Shown: positions 1 through 6,674 of the stretch, piece by piece
Numbering within the stretch: the stretch's first letter is position 1
Layout: each line of letters starts with the position of its first letter
From: Chlorobium sp.
Lineage (GTDB): Bacteria; Bacteroidota; Chlorobiia; Chlorobiales; Chlorobiaceae
Assembly (NCBI GenBank): GCA_028280025.1
Contig: JANQMO010000067.1
Span: forward strand, 1 to 11,621
DNA: 11,621 nt
Direction of reading: 5' to 3'
Translations under genes and position numbers: made by a program
The notes under the pieces: model-generated
What the model saw: only the letters and a program-made list of their open reading frames with translations
What the model was told of the DNA's origin: nothing
The model's database searches: none

Positions 1-335
1 GAGGCACAGGGAATGCCGCTGTAGTGATCTACCGCAAGTTCCCTGTAACGAAGCAGATCCGGTATGATCGGCAATCCCGAAGGGTTTCAATAAATGTGGT
101 TCTTTATCAGTTTTCACACTCACCCGACAGGTGATGGATATTCTCTTTACCAACACAGTATAACAGATAGTTTTTAATAAACTTACTATAATGGAGCATT
201 TCTTGAAACGCTCAGTTTAGGCGGGAGTAAATGTACTGAAGAAAACAACGGACAGAGCATTCAGAGTTCCCTCTGTCGGAAACCCTGAAAAACAGAGCAT
301 AAACGTCAGCCCGGTATCAGACCATGGAGCGTCTG
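1..335. other. Left-edge region, mostly non-coding
   Basis: No convincing gene is visible here. A TATAAT hexamer occurs at 187-192 on the + strand, but there is no good -35 at the right distance and only a 9-codon ORF follows. A 9-base direct repeat ACAGAGCAT lies at 252-260 and 292-300. On the minus strand positions 86 to 1 form an open frame that runs off the window edge; it is too short to judge. The part nearest the transpeptidase gene holds hairpins that could end its transcript. Confidence 0.5.
237..277 (-). terminator. Possible terminator after the L,D-transpeptidase gene
   Basis: On the minus strand a perfect 7-bp stem, GACAGAG with CTCTGTC (251-257 and 271-277, 13-nt loop), is followed by the T-rich stretch CGTTGTTTTCTTC. 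It lies about 60 nt past the stop codon. A second nested hairpin at 307-343 (CAGCC/GGCTG around CAGAC/GTCTG) covers the stop codon itself but has no adjacent T-run. The stem is short, so this is a moderate-to-weak call. Confidence 0.35.
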
Positions 336-1049
336 TCAGGCTGGATTCTGAAGAGAAAAACCGGAATTCAGGAGTGGAGAACGGCCGACATAGTTCTTAT
401 CGCCATGATGAATGAACAGACATGAACCGTTCTTTATAAGATCGATAACCTGCCGGTATTCCGAATACGGTAATGCCGGACACCCGTGACTTCTGCCGAG
501 CCGTCCATGTTTTCTTATGAAGTCCGGTGAAACATAGTCTGCGCCATGCATAACGATATTCCGCATGAGGGCGTTGTCGTTAATCCCCTGTTCCATACCT
601 CGCAGTCTGAGAGAATAGCCATGCTTTCCCTTGTACGTTCTGTCGGTAACAAAAAAGCCGAGACTGCTTTTGAACGATCCGGGCACATTCGAGAACCTCA
701 CCGCACGATCCTTACCGCTGTTTTTCCCGTGGGCGACCAGAGATGAAGCAAGAAGCCGCTTACGCTCCATGTCGATAACAAAGAGGCGTTTTTTTACCGA
801 GGACTTGCTGTAATCGATAATGGTAAGCACTCCGTCATTGCTGAGCATACCTTTGCTTTTAAGGGTGTAATAACCCTTTACGGCCTTTTGAAGAACAGTC
901 TCGTCGACATTGTTTCTGAGTTCGGGTGTCCGGCTGAGGAATGCCAGTGTTCGAGAAAAATCATGAGAAGACGGGGATGACTGGGCACTGATGAAAGGGA
1001 AAACAGACGCAACCATAACCATACAGACAAATCTCGCAACCTTTACCAT
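336..1049 (-). CDS. Exported murein L,D-transpeptidase, YkuD_2-like
   Basis: The 237-residue protein begins with a signal peptide: a basic residue or two, then a hydrophobic stretch at about 6-22 ending near SAQ. The catalytic region is at about 165-195: a histidine in MHGADY (H168), then SHGCPALP with H188 and nucleophile C190. This HG...SHGC arrangement is the signature of L,D-transpeptidases, which form or rearrange 3-3 cross-links in peptidoglycan or attach proteins to it in the periplasm. The domain style (about 140 residues, GRLGRSHGCPAL) resembles the YkuD_2 (PF13645) branch rather than classical YkuD. The start is supported by AAGGAG 8 nt upstream. It appears to be transcribed alone, 289 bp from the SIMPL gene behind it. 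The exact cross-linking reaction cannot be told from sequence. Confidence 0.85.
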   Translation of the reverse strand: MVKVARFVCMVMVASVFPFISAQSSPSSHDFSRTLAFLSRTPELRNNVDETVLQKAVKGYYTLKSKGMLSNDGVLTIIDYSKSSVKKRLFVIDMERKRLLASSLVAHGKNSGKDRAVRFSNVPGSFKSSLGFFVTDRTYKGKHGYSLRLRGMEQGINDNALMRNIVMHGADYVSPDFIRKHGRLGRSHGCPALPYSEYRQVIDLIKNGSCLFIHHGDKNYVGRSPLLNSGFSLQNPA

Positions 1050-1097
1050 AGATTCTTCTCCTTGTTTGTTCCTTCACTCATGCATGATACGCATGCT

Positions 1098-1128
1098 CTT
1101 ACATGTTGGCTGACATGATGCATGTCAA
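1098..1128 (-). promoter_or_regulatory. Candidate promoter for the L,D-transpeptidase gene
   Basis: The minus strand has a consensus -35 TTGACA (complement of 1123-1128), then 19 nt, then TGTAAG (complement of 1098-1103), a 4/6 match to TATAAT. This lies 49-79 bp before the start codon. The spacer is longer than ideal. An alternative -10, TATCAT (complement of 1084-1089), lacks a good -35. The -35 falls in a perfect dyad, see the next entry. Confidence 0.35.
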
Positions 1129-1159
1129 CCGGACTATAGTGCTGTAACATTTGTTACGG
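1111..1159. promoter_or_regulatory. Two operator-like dyads upstream of the L,D-transpeptidase gene
   Basis: TGACATG-ATG-CATGTCA (1111-1127) is a perfect 7-bp inverted repeat with a 3-base centre. It overlaps the candidate -35. A second dyad, GTAAC-ATTT-GTTAC (1144-1157), lies 16 bp further upstream. Both have the size and symmetry of dimeric repressor or activator sites. No regulator is identifiable from the window, and short dyads can arise by chance. Confidence 0.3.
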
Positions 1160-1235
1160 AGCCGCGGCGGGATCATCTGGGCTCCATTGAAGCTGCCGGT
1201 CTATTCAGCGACAGCAGCAAACGTCGACGACAAAG

Positions 1236-1258
1236 CCGCACATAACCTCTCTGTGCGG
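1236..1258. other. Perfect 7-bp hairpin between two leftward genes
   Basis: CCGCACA (1236-1242) and TGTGCGG (1252-1258) pair perfectly around a 9-nt loop, about 80 bp past the stop of the SIMPL gene. Neither side carries a proper T-run, so it is not a classical terminator. It may act as a transcript-end stabiliser. Confidence 0.35.
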
Positions 1259-1310
1259 AAAATTGTAATAAGGAATTTAGTAAATACCCGCTAATCCTGC
1301 AACTGAATAT

Positions 1311-1331
1311 AAAAAAACGAGCGTTCACGCC
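1311..1331 (-). terminator. Weak terminator after the SIMPL-domain gene
   Basis: On the minus strand a small stem with a TGAA loop (GGCG/CGCT) is followed by a run of seven T (complement of 1311-1317), starting 8 nt past the stop codon. The T-run is good but the stem has only four pairs, one of them a wobble. Confidence 0.3.
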
Positions 1332-1338
1332 GATCGGG

Positions 1339-2058
1339 TCACTTTCCCGCAAGAACCCATCTGCACGTGACCGTGACCCGGATTTGCTGCTCACCGGGAG
1401 AGATATCTGTTGAAACCGGAGCTGCCAGCATCTTTTCTCCTGCGTCTCTTACCATGCTGGTCACGGGAAAAACCGGCGAGGCGCCGGACGACATCTCCTG
1501 GAGTGCTCCCAATGACATGCCCGCGGCAGAAGCCATGGCTTGGGCGTCGTTTTTTGCATTCCGAACGGCTTCGGCAAGAGCTTCGCGGCGCTTTTCAGGA
1601 TAGATCGAACTGGAAAAACCGATTGTCGGTATACCATCTGCACCTGCCTTTACAACAGCATCAATAACCTTCCCTGTCCGATCGAGCTGCCTGACAGTCA
1701 CGCGCAGCATGTGAGTTGCCGTGTATCCCTTGAATATCCTCTTCCTGGTCGAGTTGTCCCATTCCCATTGTTCCTGAACCGAAAAAGACGAGGTAACGGC
1801 ATCGCCGGCCTTGACACCGCTTGTTCTCAGTGCCTGCTGAACAGTCTTGTACTTATTGGCGGCTATGGCGGTTGCCCTTTCAGCAGAGCCGGCTGTTCCT
1901 GCCAGCCTGACCTGCAGATTTGCAATATCCGGCTTGACTGACACCACCCCCTGCGCCGATACTGTTACGAATTGAGCACCGGCATGCAGAGGCACAGCAA
2001 ACATCATAAAGCAAAGTGCCAGAAAAACAGCAGCAGGAATTCCTCTTTGAACAAACAT
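1339..2058 (-). CDS. Periplasmic SIMPL-domain (DUF541) protein, YggE/BP26-like
   Basis: The 239-residue protein has a signal peptide (basic MFVQR, hydrophobic 8-23, likely cleavage after AGA at 28) and one SIMPL/DUF541 domain over the rest. Typical family features are the opening VSAQGVVSVKPDIANLQV (33-50), a GYTATHMLRVTV strand (111-122), the DGIPTIGFSSS segment, the R-REALAEAVRNAKNDAQAMA helix (about 157-176), and the closing IRVTVTCRW strand. Family members such as E. coli YggE and Brucella BP26 are exported proteins linked to oxidative stress or forming oligomers; the biochemical role is unclear. The frame is open upstream to an ATG at 2223, but that 55-residue extension would bury the signal peptide. 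The start at 2058 has GGAGA 6 nt before it and is preferred. Confidence 0.85.
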   Translation of the reverse strand: MFVQRGIPAAVFLALCFMMFAVPLHAGAQFVTVSAQGVVSVKPDIANLQVRLAGTAGSAERATAIAANKYKTVQQALRTSGVKAGDAVTSSFSVQEQWEWDNSTRKRIFKGYTATHMLRVTVRQLDRTGKVIDAVVKAGADGIPTIGFSSSIYPEKRREALAEAVRNAKNDAQAMASAAGMSLGALQEMSSGASPVFPVTSMVRDAGEKMLAAPVSTDISPGEQQIRVTVTCRWVLAGK

Positions 2059-2304
2059 GACGTATCTCCGGTTATAATGGACTGAGCTCTTTGCAGGAAA
2101 GATACAATTTTTCCAATCCAGCCGGCCGTGCACGCTCCCGTGAAAACACTTATCCATGCGTGCAAGTATTTGACGGACTTTTCCTTTCTCCTCTTGTGGA
2201 TCAGGAATGGATTGAAAAATCACCTATTTCACTAAATTACTGCTGAAAACCTGTCACCTGCCCGTCCACGAAAGACGGCTTTCTTTCAATCAAATATCCT
2301 GATC
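2059..2304. other. Divergent intergenic region
   Basis: This 246-bp gap must hold the promoters of the leftward SIMPL gene and the rightward lipoprotein gene. On the + strand TTGAAA (2212-2217) is a reasonable -35, but the hexamers 15-17 bp further (TAAATT, AATTAC) match TATAAT poorly. A small hairpin CCGTC/GACGG (2262-2278) followed by CTTTCTTTC lies in the lipoprotein leader and could be a weak attenuator. No clear promoter can be assigned. Confidence 0.3.
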
Positions 2305-3201
2305 ATGCAAAAATTCATCCCCTTGGTGCTTATTGTCCTCCTTCATCTCTCCGCTCTCACAGCCTGCCAGCAGAAAGCGGGCGATCAGACCGGCAAAGAC
2401 GCTGCGACCGGGAAAGAAACCAGACCACTGACAGATGGTCTGTTCAGGAAATCTTTCGAAGGTATTCTTCACATGCAGATTTCCGGACCGGAAGGATCGC
2501 AGAAAGGAAAACTCTACATATCGAAGGACGGAACACGGTTTGAAATCAATATCACCGATCCCTCTTCGGAAGCTGTTCTGATGAACCTGGTCACGTTCAC
2601 TCCTGCCGACGAACCTGATATGCTGTATACGCTCAACGCAAAAGAAAAGACCTACACTGTCATCAACATGACAGAGCTTATGGAAGATCTCGATTCACTG
2701 GTCAAAAAAGAGGAAGAAAAAGATTTCAAGGTAGAAAAGCTCGGAACCGAGACCCTGCTCGGTTACAAATGTTCCCATGTCCGCATAACCGATGAGAATG
2801 GGGAAACAGAAATGTGGCTGACAAAAGACCTTATAAGCGCCGCAGATTTTGCCCGCCTGCAGCCGGGCAGAAAGAAAGGAACTGCTTCATTTGATATCCG
2901 CCTGAAAAAAGCCGGCCTTGACGGATTTCCGCTGAAAACGTTTGATAAAGCATCCGAAACGACCTTCGAATTCACTGAAATCGAACGGAAAAAGCTCGGC
3001 AAGTCCTATTTCAGTGTCCCTGCTGGTTATACAAAAAAGGAATCCGCCCTGCAGATGATGGTCCCGCAGATCTCCGACGAAGACATGCAGCAGCTTGAAA
3101 AAATGAAAGAGATGATGAACGAGGAGAACATGAAAGAGATGGAGGATATCATGAAAAACATGCAGAAAAAGTTTGAAGGCATGCAGATGCCCAACCAGTA
3201 A
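2305..3201 (+). CDS. DUF4412-like lipoprotein with methionine-rich tail
   Basis: The 298-residue protein starts with a lipoprotein signal: hydrophobic 5-17, then lipobox LTAC with lipidated C21. The mature N-terminus (QQKAGDQTG) is a flexible linker without an obvious inner-membrane retention Asp at +2, so outer-membrane sorting is plausible. Residues 50-245 read as alternating beta strands (GKLYISKDGTRFEINI, KTYTVINM, LGYKCSHVRITDENGETEMWLTK), a pattern matching DUF4412, which has a LolA/LppX-like curved-sheet fold. That fold often binds hydrophobic ligands, but no function is established here. The last 48 residues form a charged helix with 12 methionines. No Shine-Dalgarno sequence is evident before the ATG; the start rests on the signal peptide. 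It stands alone and ends at a strong terminator. Confidence 0.75.
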   Translation: MQKFIPLVLIVLLHLSALTACQQKAGDQTGKDAATGKETRPLTDGLFRKSFEGILHMQISGPEGSQKGKLYISKDGTRFEINITDPSSEAVLMNLVTFTPADEPDMLYTLNAKEKTYTVINMTELMEDLDSLVKKEEEKDFKVEKLGTETLLGYKCSHVRITDENGETEMWLTKDLISAADFARLQPGRKKGTASFDIRLKKAGLDGFPLKTFDKASETTFEFTEIERKKLGKSYFSVPAGYTKKESALQMMVPQISDEDMQQLEKMKEMMNEENMKEMEDIMKNMQKKFEGMQMPNQ

Positions 3202-3223
3202 GCTTCAGAACATGAATAAACGG

Positions 3224-3258
3224 AAAAGCCGTCTGTTTGCGGACGGCTTTTCTTTATT
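3224..3258. terminator. Strong bidirectional terminator
   Basis: AAAAGCCGTC (3224-3233) pairs perfectly with GACGGCTTTT (3242-3251) around an 8-nt loop, followed by TCTTTATTCT on the + strand. The reverse reading also ends in a T-run (TTTT). It sits 22 bp after the lipoprotein stop and 36 bp past the stop of the converging membrane-protein gene, so it probably serves both. Confidence 0.85.
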
Positions 3259-3293
3259 CTCGCCTTTACGAACACCGGCGATACATGTCGGCA

Positions 3294-3971
3294 CTACGCA
3301 TTCAGTTCAGCGCTTCCCTGCAATCCCACGATCTCCCTGTATGCAACACATACCAAACAGGCGCTCAATGGAATGGTTACCAGCAGGCCGATACCGAGAG
3401 CCAATGCCCCAACCAGATTGATTGCGGTAAGCATCAGCACAAAAACAAAGATGGAAAACCAGTTCTTTGTTACGATCTGCCGGCTTGTTTCCATAGCCTG
3501 CCAGAACTCCATATGGTGCTCGACAATCAGCATGGATACAAACAGGTAGCTCACGATCAGATAGACTCCCGGAATGATAAGCAGAATAAATCCCAGGGTC
3601 ACAAGTATACCCGAAACAATACTTGCCAGTACCAGCGGAAGAAAATAGTTGAACCCTTTGAAAAAATCTTTGAACTGTACCTCCTGTTGCCGGAGCAGCA
3701 TAAAGACAACGATAATAAATCCAGCATACAACGGAGGAGTGATCAGCGTCAACGCAAGCGACCCAATGACATCGAGCTTCGATAGCACGATCGTTATCGC
3801 AAAAATAATCACCGTGAAAACGATGAACTCTCCCGCGCGGGACTTGAATATCTCCCATCCCTCCTTGAGGTATTTCGAGGGATCGACCTCATACCCCTTT
3901 TGAATACGTTCCTCAAATGTCTTCGGATCAACTTTTCGCCCGAAGTCGAACGGCTGTGCACCTTGTTCCAT
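3294..3971 (-). CDS. Polytopic inner-membrane protein, YciC/DUF975-like
   Basis: The 225-residue protein has a soluble N-terminal 45 residues (FDFGRKVDP...YLKEGWEIFKS) and then about five to six membrane segments: roughly 47-66, 73-93, 110-130, 131-150, 172-190 and 191-210. The sequence IPGVYLIVSYLFVSMLIVE (133-151) followed by an amphipathic FWQAMETSRQIVTKNW helix is the recurring motif of YciC/DUF975-type integral membrane proteins, where a kinked segment after IPG is followed by an ExxxxS/TRxxxxxxW helix. The function of that family is unknown. The start is firm: AGGAGG lies 5 nt before the ATG (complement of 3977-3982). It appears monocistronic and shares a terminator with the lipoprotein gene. 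Confidence 0.75.
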   Translation of the reverse strand: MEQGAQPFDFGRKVDPKTFEERIQKGYEVDPSKYLKEGWEIFKSRAGEFIVFTVIIFAITIVLSKLDVIGSLALTLITPPLYAGFIIVVFMLLRQQEVQFKDFFKGFNYFLPLVLASIVSGILVTLGFILLIIPGVYLIVSYLFVSMLIVEHHMEFWQAMETSRQIVTKNWFSIFVFVLMLTAINLVGALALGIGLLVTIPLSACLVCVAYREIVGLQGSAELNA

Positions 3972-4245
3972 CCCAACCTCCTGTTTGTTTCTGGTTGATA
4001 GACATCAATAGTTAATCTGCACTACAGGGGAAAGATAGAGAGGTTTTTTCAGAACCCATGTCACAAAATCGCAAATCGAAAGGCACATTTGCCTGCAACC
4101 CGGCGTTCAGGGTACAGTAAGCATGGCAGTAATAAACGGAAAACAGTATGTTCGATCCTCTCTTCAGCGCTTCGGGAGCGCTCGACGCAACCGTAATGGG
4201 TAACTGGTAGCAGGAAGAGCAGAGAAACATGTGTCAAGAGGTAAA

Positions 4246-4289
4246 AACAGGCCGTGAAATACCTGTTGCGGTGTTGATGTGTTTATAAT
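4246..4289 (+). promoter_or_regulatory. Candidate tkt promoter with operator-like dyad
   Basis: A perfect TATAAT is at 4284-4289. The region where the -35 would fall holds a perfect dyad, AACAGG (4246-4251) and CCTGTT (4262-4267), with 10 bases between. No hexamer at the right spacing resembles TTGACA, so an activator bound at the dyad is conceivable. If used, the transcript would have a leader of about 350 nt before tkt. Confidence 0.35.
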
Positions 4290-4320
4290 TATTGACTGAT
4301 ACATTGTAAGGCATCATATG

Positions 4321-4347
4321 GGTCCTATGAGTCCTATAGGTCCTATG
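4321..4347 (+). repeat. Three 9-bp tandem repeats
   Basis: Three consecutive units GGTCCTATG, AGTCCTATA, GGTCCTATG differ only at the first and last base (purine exchanges). They lie 32 bp past the TATAAT element and would be at the start of the tkt leader. Short tandem repeats of this kind often vary in copy number between strains. Confidence 0.8.
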
Positions 4348-4432
4348 CCCCCCCATTTCTGCCGCAAAAAAGTCTGGATAAAACCGCCGATTCCCCGCCA
4401 CCCTCCTCCACTCCCTGACGGGATGAGCCGAT

Positions 4433-4613
4433 GGTGCCCGCAGAAAGGAAAAAAGCTTCTTTCCCCTCCGGGCGCTCAGGATAAAACACCTGTATATGCT
4501 ACATTAACTGAGTCAGGAAAACCGGAAAACACCTCTTTTCCTGTTTCAGTTTCGATAACTTTGTCCCGTTACAATCATGGGCGATACCCGGCGAGAAAAT
4601 ATCTCCGCTGCCC
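4433..4613 (+). promoter_or_regulatory. Potential structured leader RNA upstream of tkt
   Basis: Three potential stems follow one another. Stem 1 pairs GGTGCCCG (4433-4440) with CGGGCGCT (4469-4476), enclosing a smaller GGAAA/TTTCC stem. Stem 2 pairs 4506-4521 with 4536-4551: of 16 positions, 14 are Watson-Crick, one G-T and one T-T, around a 14-nt loop. Stem 3 pairs CGGCGAG (4589-4595) with CTCcGCTG (4603-4610), bulging one C, and GGG/CCC outside it; it ends 19 nt before the ribosome binding site. None is followed by a T-run. I do not recognise a known riboswitch; in particular the TPP riboswitch landmarks expected for a thiamine-related signal are absent. Confidence 0.35.
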
Positions 4614-4632
4614 GTTGACAACAATCTGCGTA

Positions 4633-4638
4633 AAGGAG
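4633..4638 (+). promoter_or_regulatory. Ribosome binding site of tkt
   Basis: AAGGAG ends 6 nt before the ATG at 4645. It excludes the nearer ATG at 4641, whose frame stops after four codons. Confidence 0.8.
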
Positions 4639-4644
4639 TGATGT

Positions 4645-6651
4645 ATGCATACTGATCCAATCGACCGGCTGGCAATCAACACAATCCGCCTGCTGGCTGT
4701 TGACATGGTGGAGAAAGCACAGTCCGGCCACCCCGGAATGCCGATGGGCGCCGCACCCATGGCCTATGTCCTCTGGACAAAAATCATGAAGCACAATCCT
4801 CAGAACCCTCTCTGGCTCAACCGGGACCGTTTCGTTCTGTCCGCCGGACACGGATCGGCACTGCTCTACGCCTTGCTCCATCTGACCGGATACGATCTTT
4901 CCATGGACGACCTCAAACAATTTCGCCAGTGGGGAAGCAAAACGCCGGGACATCCGGAATATGGCCATACTCCGGGTGTCGAAACAACAACCGGTCCCCT
5001 CGGCCAGGGCCTTTCAAACGCCGTCGGGATGGCAATTGCCGAGAGATATTGTGCTGCAAGACTGAACCGCCAGGACATGACCCTCATCGACTACAACACC
5101 TATGTCATCTGCGGTGACGGCGACCTTATGGAAGGAATAACATCGGAAGCCGCGTCGATTGCCGGGCACCTGAAGCTCGGCAAACTGATCTGCCTGTATG
5201 ATCACAACAGAATTTCCATTGAAGGTTCGACCGATCTTGCGTTTACCGAAAGTGTCCATCAGCGTTACGACGCATATGGCTGGCATGTCGAAAACATCGA
5301 CGGGAACGATACAGAAGCTGTCGAAAAGGCTCTGGGTAACGCGCGCCTTGTGACCGATAAGCCGTCGATGATCATCGCAAGCACCAATATCGGCTACGGC
5401 AGCCCGAACAAACAGGACAGTGCCGCATCGCATGGTGCTCCCCTTGGATCCGAAGAAGCGGAAATGGTTCACCGGAACTTCGGATTTCCGGCGGAAAGTT
5501 CATTTCATGTGCCTGATCCGGTCAGAGCCCACATGAGCAACGTCCATGAAAAAGGAAGTGCTGCCGAATCGGAATGGAACGAACTTTTCAGGGAATACCG
5601 CGAGAAACACCCCGATCTTGCCGATGAACTCGACACCATGCTCCACAACAGGCTCCCTGAAGGCTGGGATACGCTCTTGCCGGATTTCTCCCCTGCCGAA
5701 AAACTTGCGACCCGCAAAGCGTCGTCAAAAATACTGCATGCTGTTGTCGGCAAACTTCCTTTTCTGGCGGGAGGCTCTGCCGACCTTGCTCCCTCGACAG
5801 GGACGGAGGTCAAACACCTGACGGATTTCAAATCGGACAACTACGAAGGTGCAAATTTCCGGTTCGGCGTCAGGGAACATGCAATGGGAGCGATCATCAA
5901 CGGCATGGCCCTTTCGAAAATGCTCATTCCCTATGGAGCGACGTTCCTGGTTTTCGCCGATTATATGAAACCGGCATTGAGGCTCGCCGCACTTATGCAG
6001 CTGCCCTCACTATTCATCTTTACACATGACAGTATAGCGGTTGGTGAAGACGGCCCGACACACCAGCCGATCGAACAGCTTGTCATGCTTCGCTCCATCC
6101 CCGGAATGACAGTACTTCGTCCTGCCGACGCACAGGAAACCAAAGCTGCCTGGAAGATCGCGCTGACAGCAAACAAACCGGTAACGCTTGTCTTTTCACG
6201 ACAAAGTTTGCCGGTACTCGATCCCGACAGATATCCGGTTTTCGAAGGAACACCGAAAGGAGGATACGTCCTGTCGGAGTGGAGCAGCCCCTCGACAGAC
6301 GGAAACCGGCCGGTGATTATCATCGCTACCGGTTCCGAAGTTCATATCGCCCTCGAAGCCCAGGAAAAGCTCCAGGAAGACGGCGTCCCTGCCCGTATTG
6401 TCTCGATGCCTTCGAGGGAGCTGTTCGAGCAGCAGCCTGATGCATACCGCAACGAGGTTCTCCCCCCCTCCATCAGGAGACGCATTGTTGTCGAGGCTGC
6501 GTCGCCTTTCGGCTGGGACAAGTATGCAACCGATGAAGGCATCATTCTCGGGATAAACCGTTTCGGTTCATCTGCACCGGGCAGCAGGGTTCTTGAAGAA
6601 TACGGCTTCAGCACACAGCATATCGTCAGTGCGGTAAAAAACCTGCAGTAG
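4645..6651 (+). CDS. tkt: Transketolase
   Basis: The 668-residue length is typical. Transketolase moves two-carbon ketol units between sugar phosphates using thiamine diphosphate (ThDP), linking the pentose-phosphate network to glycolysis; it is cytosolic. Visible in order: SGHPGMPMGAAP (27-38, H29), GHGSALLYALLHLTGY (68-83, H69), GPLGQGLSNAVGMA (117-130), the ThDP/metal motif GDGDLMEG (157-164) closed by YDHN (185-188), substrate histidine H263 in SHGAPLG, catalytic glutamate E411 in FGVREHAMG, the ThDP-site DSIAVGEDGPTHQP (462-474, H473), and the C-terminal domain with ATGSEVHIALEA (561-572). All key residues expected from E. coli TktA are present. It heads an operon with pgl 23 bp downstream. 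In an autotroph it would mainly supply pentose and tetrose phosphates. Confidence 0.97.
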   Translation: MHTDPIDRLAINTIRLLAVDMVEKAQSGHPGMPMGAAPMAYVLWTKIMKHNPQNPLWLNRDRFVLSAGHGSALLYALLHLTGYDLSMDDLKQFRQWGSKTPGHPEYGHTPGVETTTGPLGQGLSNAVGMAIAERYCAARLNRQDMTLIDYNTYVICGDGDLMEGITSEAASIAGHLKLGKLICLYDHNRISIEGSTDLAFTESVHQRYDAYGWHVENIDGNDTEAVEKALGNARLVTDKPSMIIASTNIGYGSPNKQDSAASHGAPLGSEEAEMVHRNFGFPAESSFHVPDPVRAHMSNVHEKGSAAESEWNELFREYREKHPDLADELDTMLHNRLPEGWDTLLPDFSPAEKLATRKASSKILHAVVGKLPFLAGGSADLAPSTGTEVKHLTDFKSDNYEGANFRFGVREHAMGAIINGMALSKMLIPYGATFLVFADYMKPALRLAALMQLPSLFIFTHDSIAVGEDGPTHQPIEQLVMLRSIPGMTVLRPADAQETKAAWKIALTANKPVTLVFSRQSLPVLDPDRYPVFEGTPKGGYVLSEWSSPSTDGNRPVIIIATGSEVHIALEAQEKLQEDGVPARIVSMPSRELFEQQPDAYRNEVLPPSIRRRIVVEAASPFGWDKYATDEGIILGINRFGSSAPGSRVLEEYGFSTQHIVSAVKNLQ

Positions 6652-6674
6652 ACACTCCGCAGCTCAAGCACAGT

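Larger units (their letters stand above)
3972..4644. other. Long intergenic region between membrane-protein gene and tkt
   Basis: This 673-bp gap lies between divergent genes. The half near the membrane-protein gene (3990-4240) has no gene I can support; it holds a perfect AGCGCT-TCGGG-AGCGCT hairpin at 4166-4182. The half before tkt is richer: a dyad and TATAAT (4246-4289), a 9-bp tandem repeat (4321-4347) and three potential hairpins (4433-4613). A 107-codon frame (4318-4641) runs through the tkt half, but its proline-rich, low-complexity start and lack of domains argue against a real protein. Confidence 0.5.

Noticed and set aside
1173..1394. 73-codon minus-strand ORF overlapping the end of the SIMPL gene
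   Set aside because: Arginine- and serine-rich shadow of the SIMPL gene with no start signal; the part beyond that gene contains a hairpin.
2059..2223. Upstream in-frame ATG at 2223 extending the SIMPL protein by 55 residues
   Set aside because: The extension would place a clear signal peptide inside the protein; the ATG at 2058 has its own GGAG site and fits the family.
4166..4182. AGCGCT-TCGGG-AGCGCT hairpin as a tRNA or terminator
   Set aside because: No T-run on either side and no cloverleaf can be built around it; it is only a stable small hairpin.
4012..4230. 72-codon minus-strand ORF in the long intergenic region
   Set aside because: No Shine-Dalgarno sequence, unusual cysteine-rich composition, no recognisable domain and no neighbour in the same direction close by.
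4615..4620. TTGACA just before tkt as a -35 box
   Set aside because: A -10 at normal spacing would fall on the ribosome binding site and start codon and no matching hexamer is there.
4350..4644. TPP riboswitch ahead of the thiamine-dependent transketolase
   Set aside because: The conserved TPP-riboswitch landmarks (CTGAGA and the later ACC-TGA-CTGGATAATGCCAGCG region) are not present, and the class normally controls thiamine synthesis or uptake.
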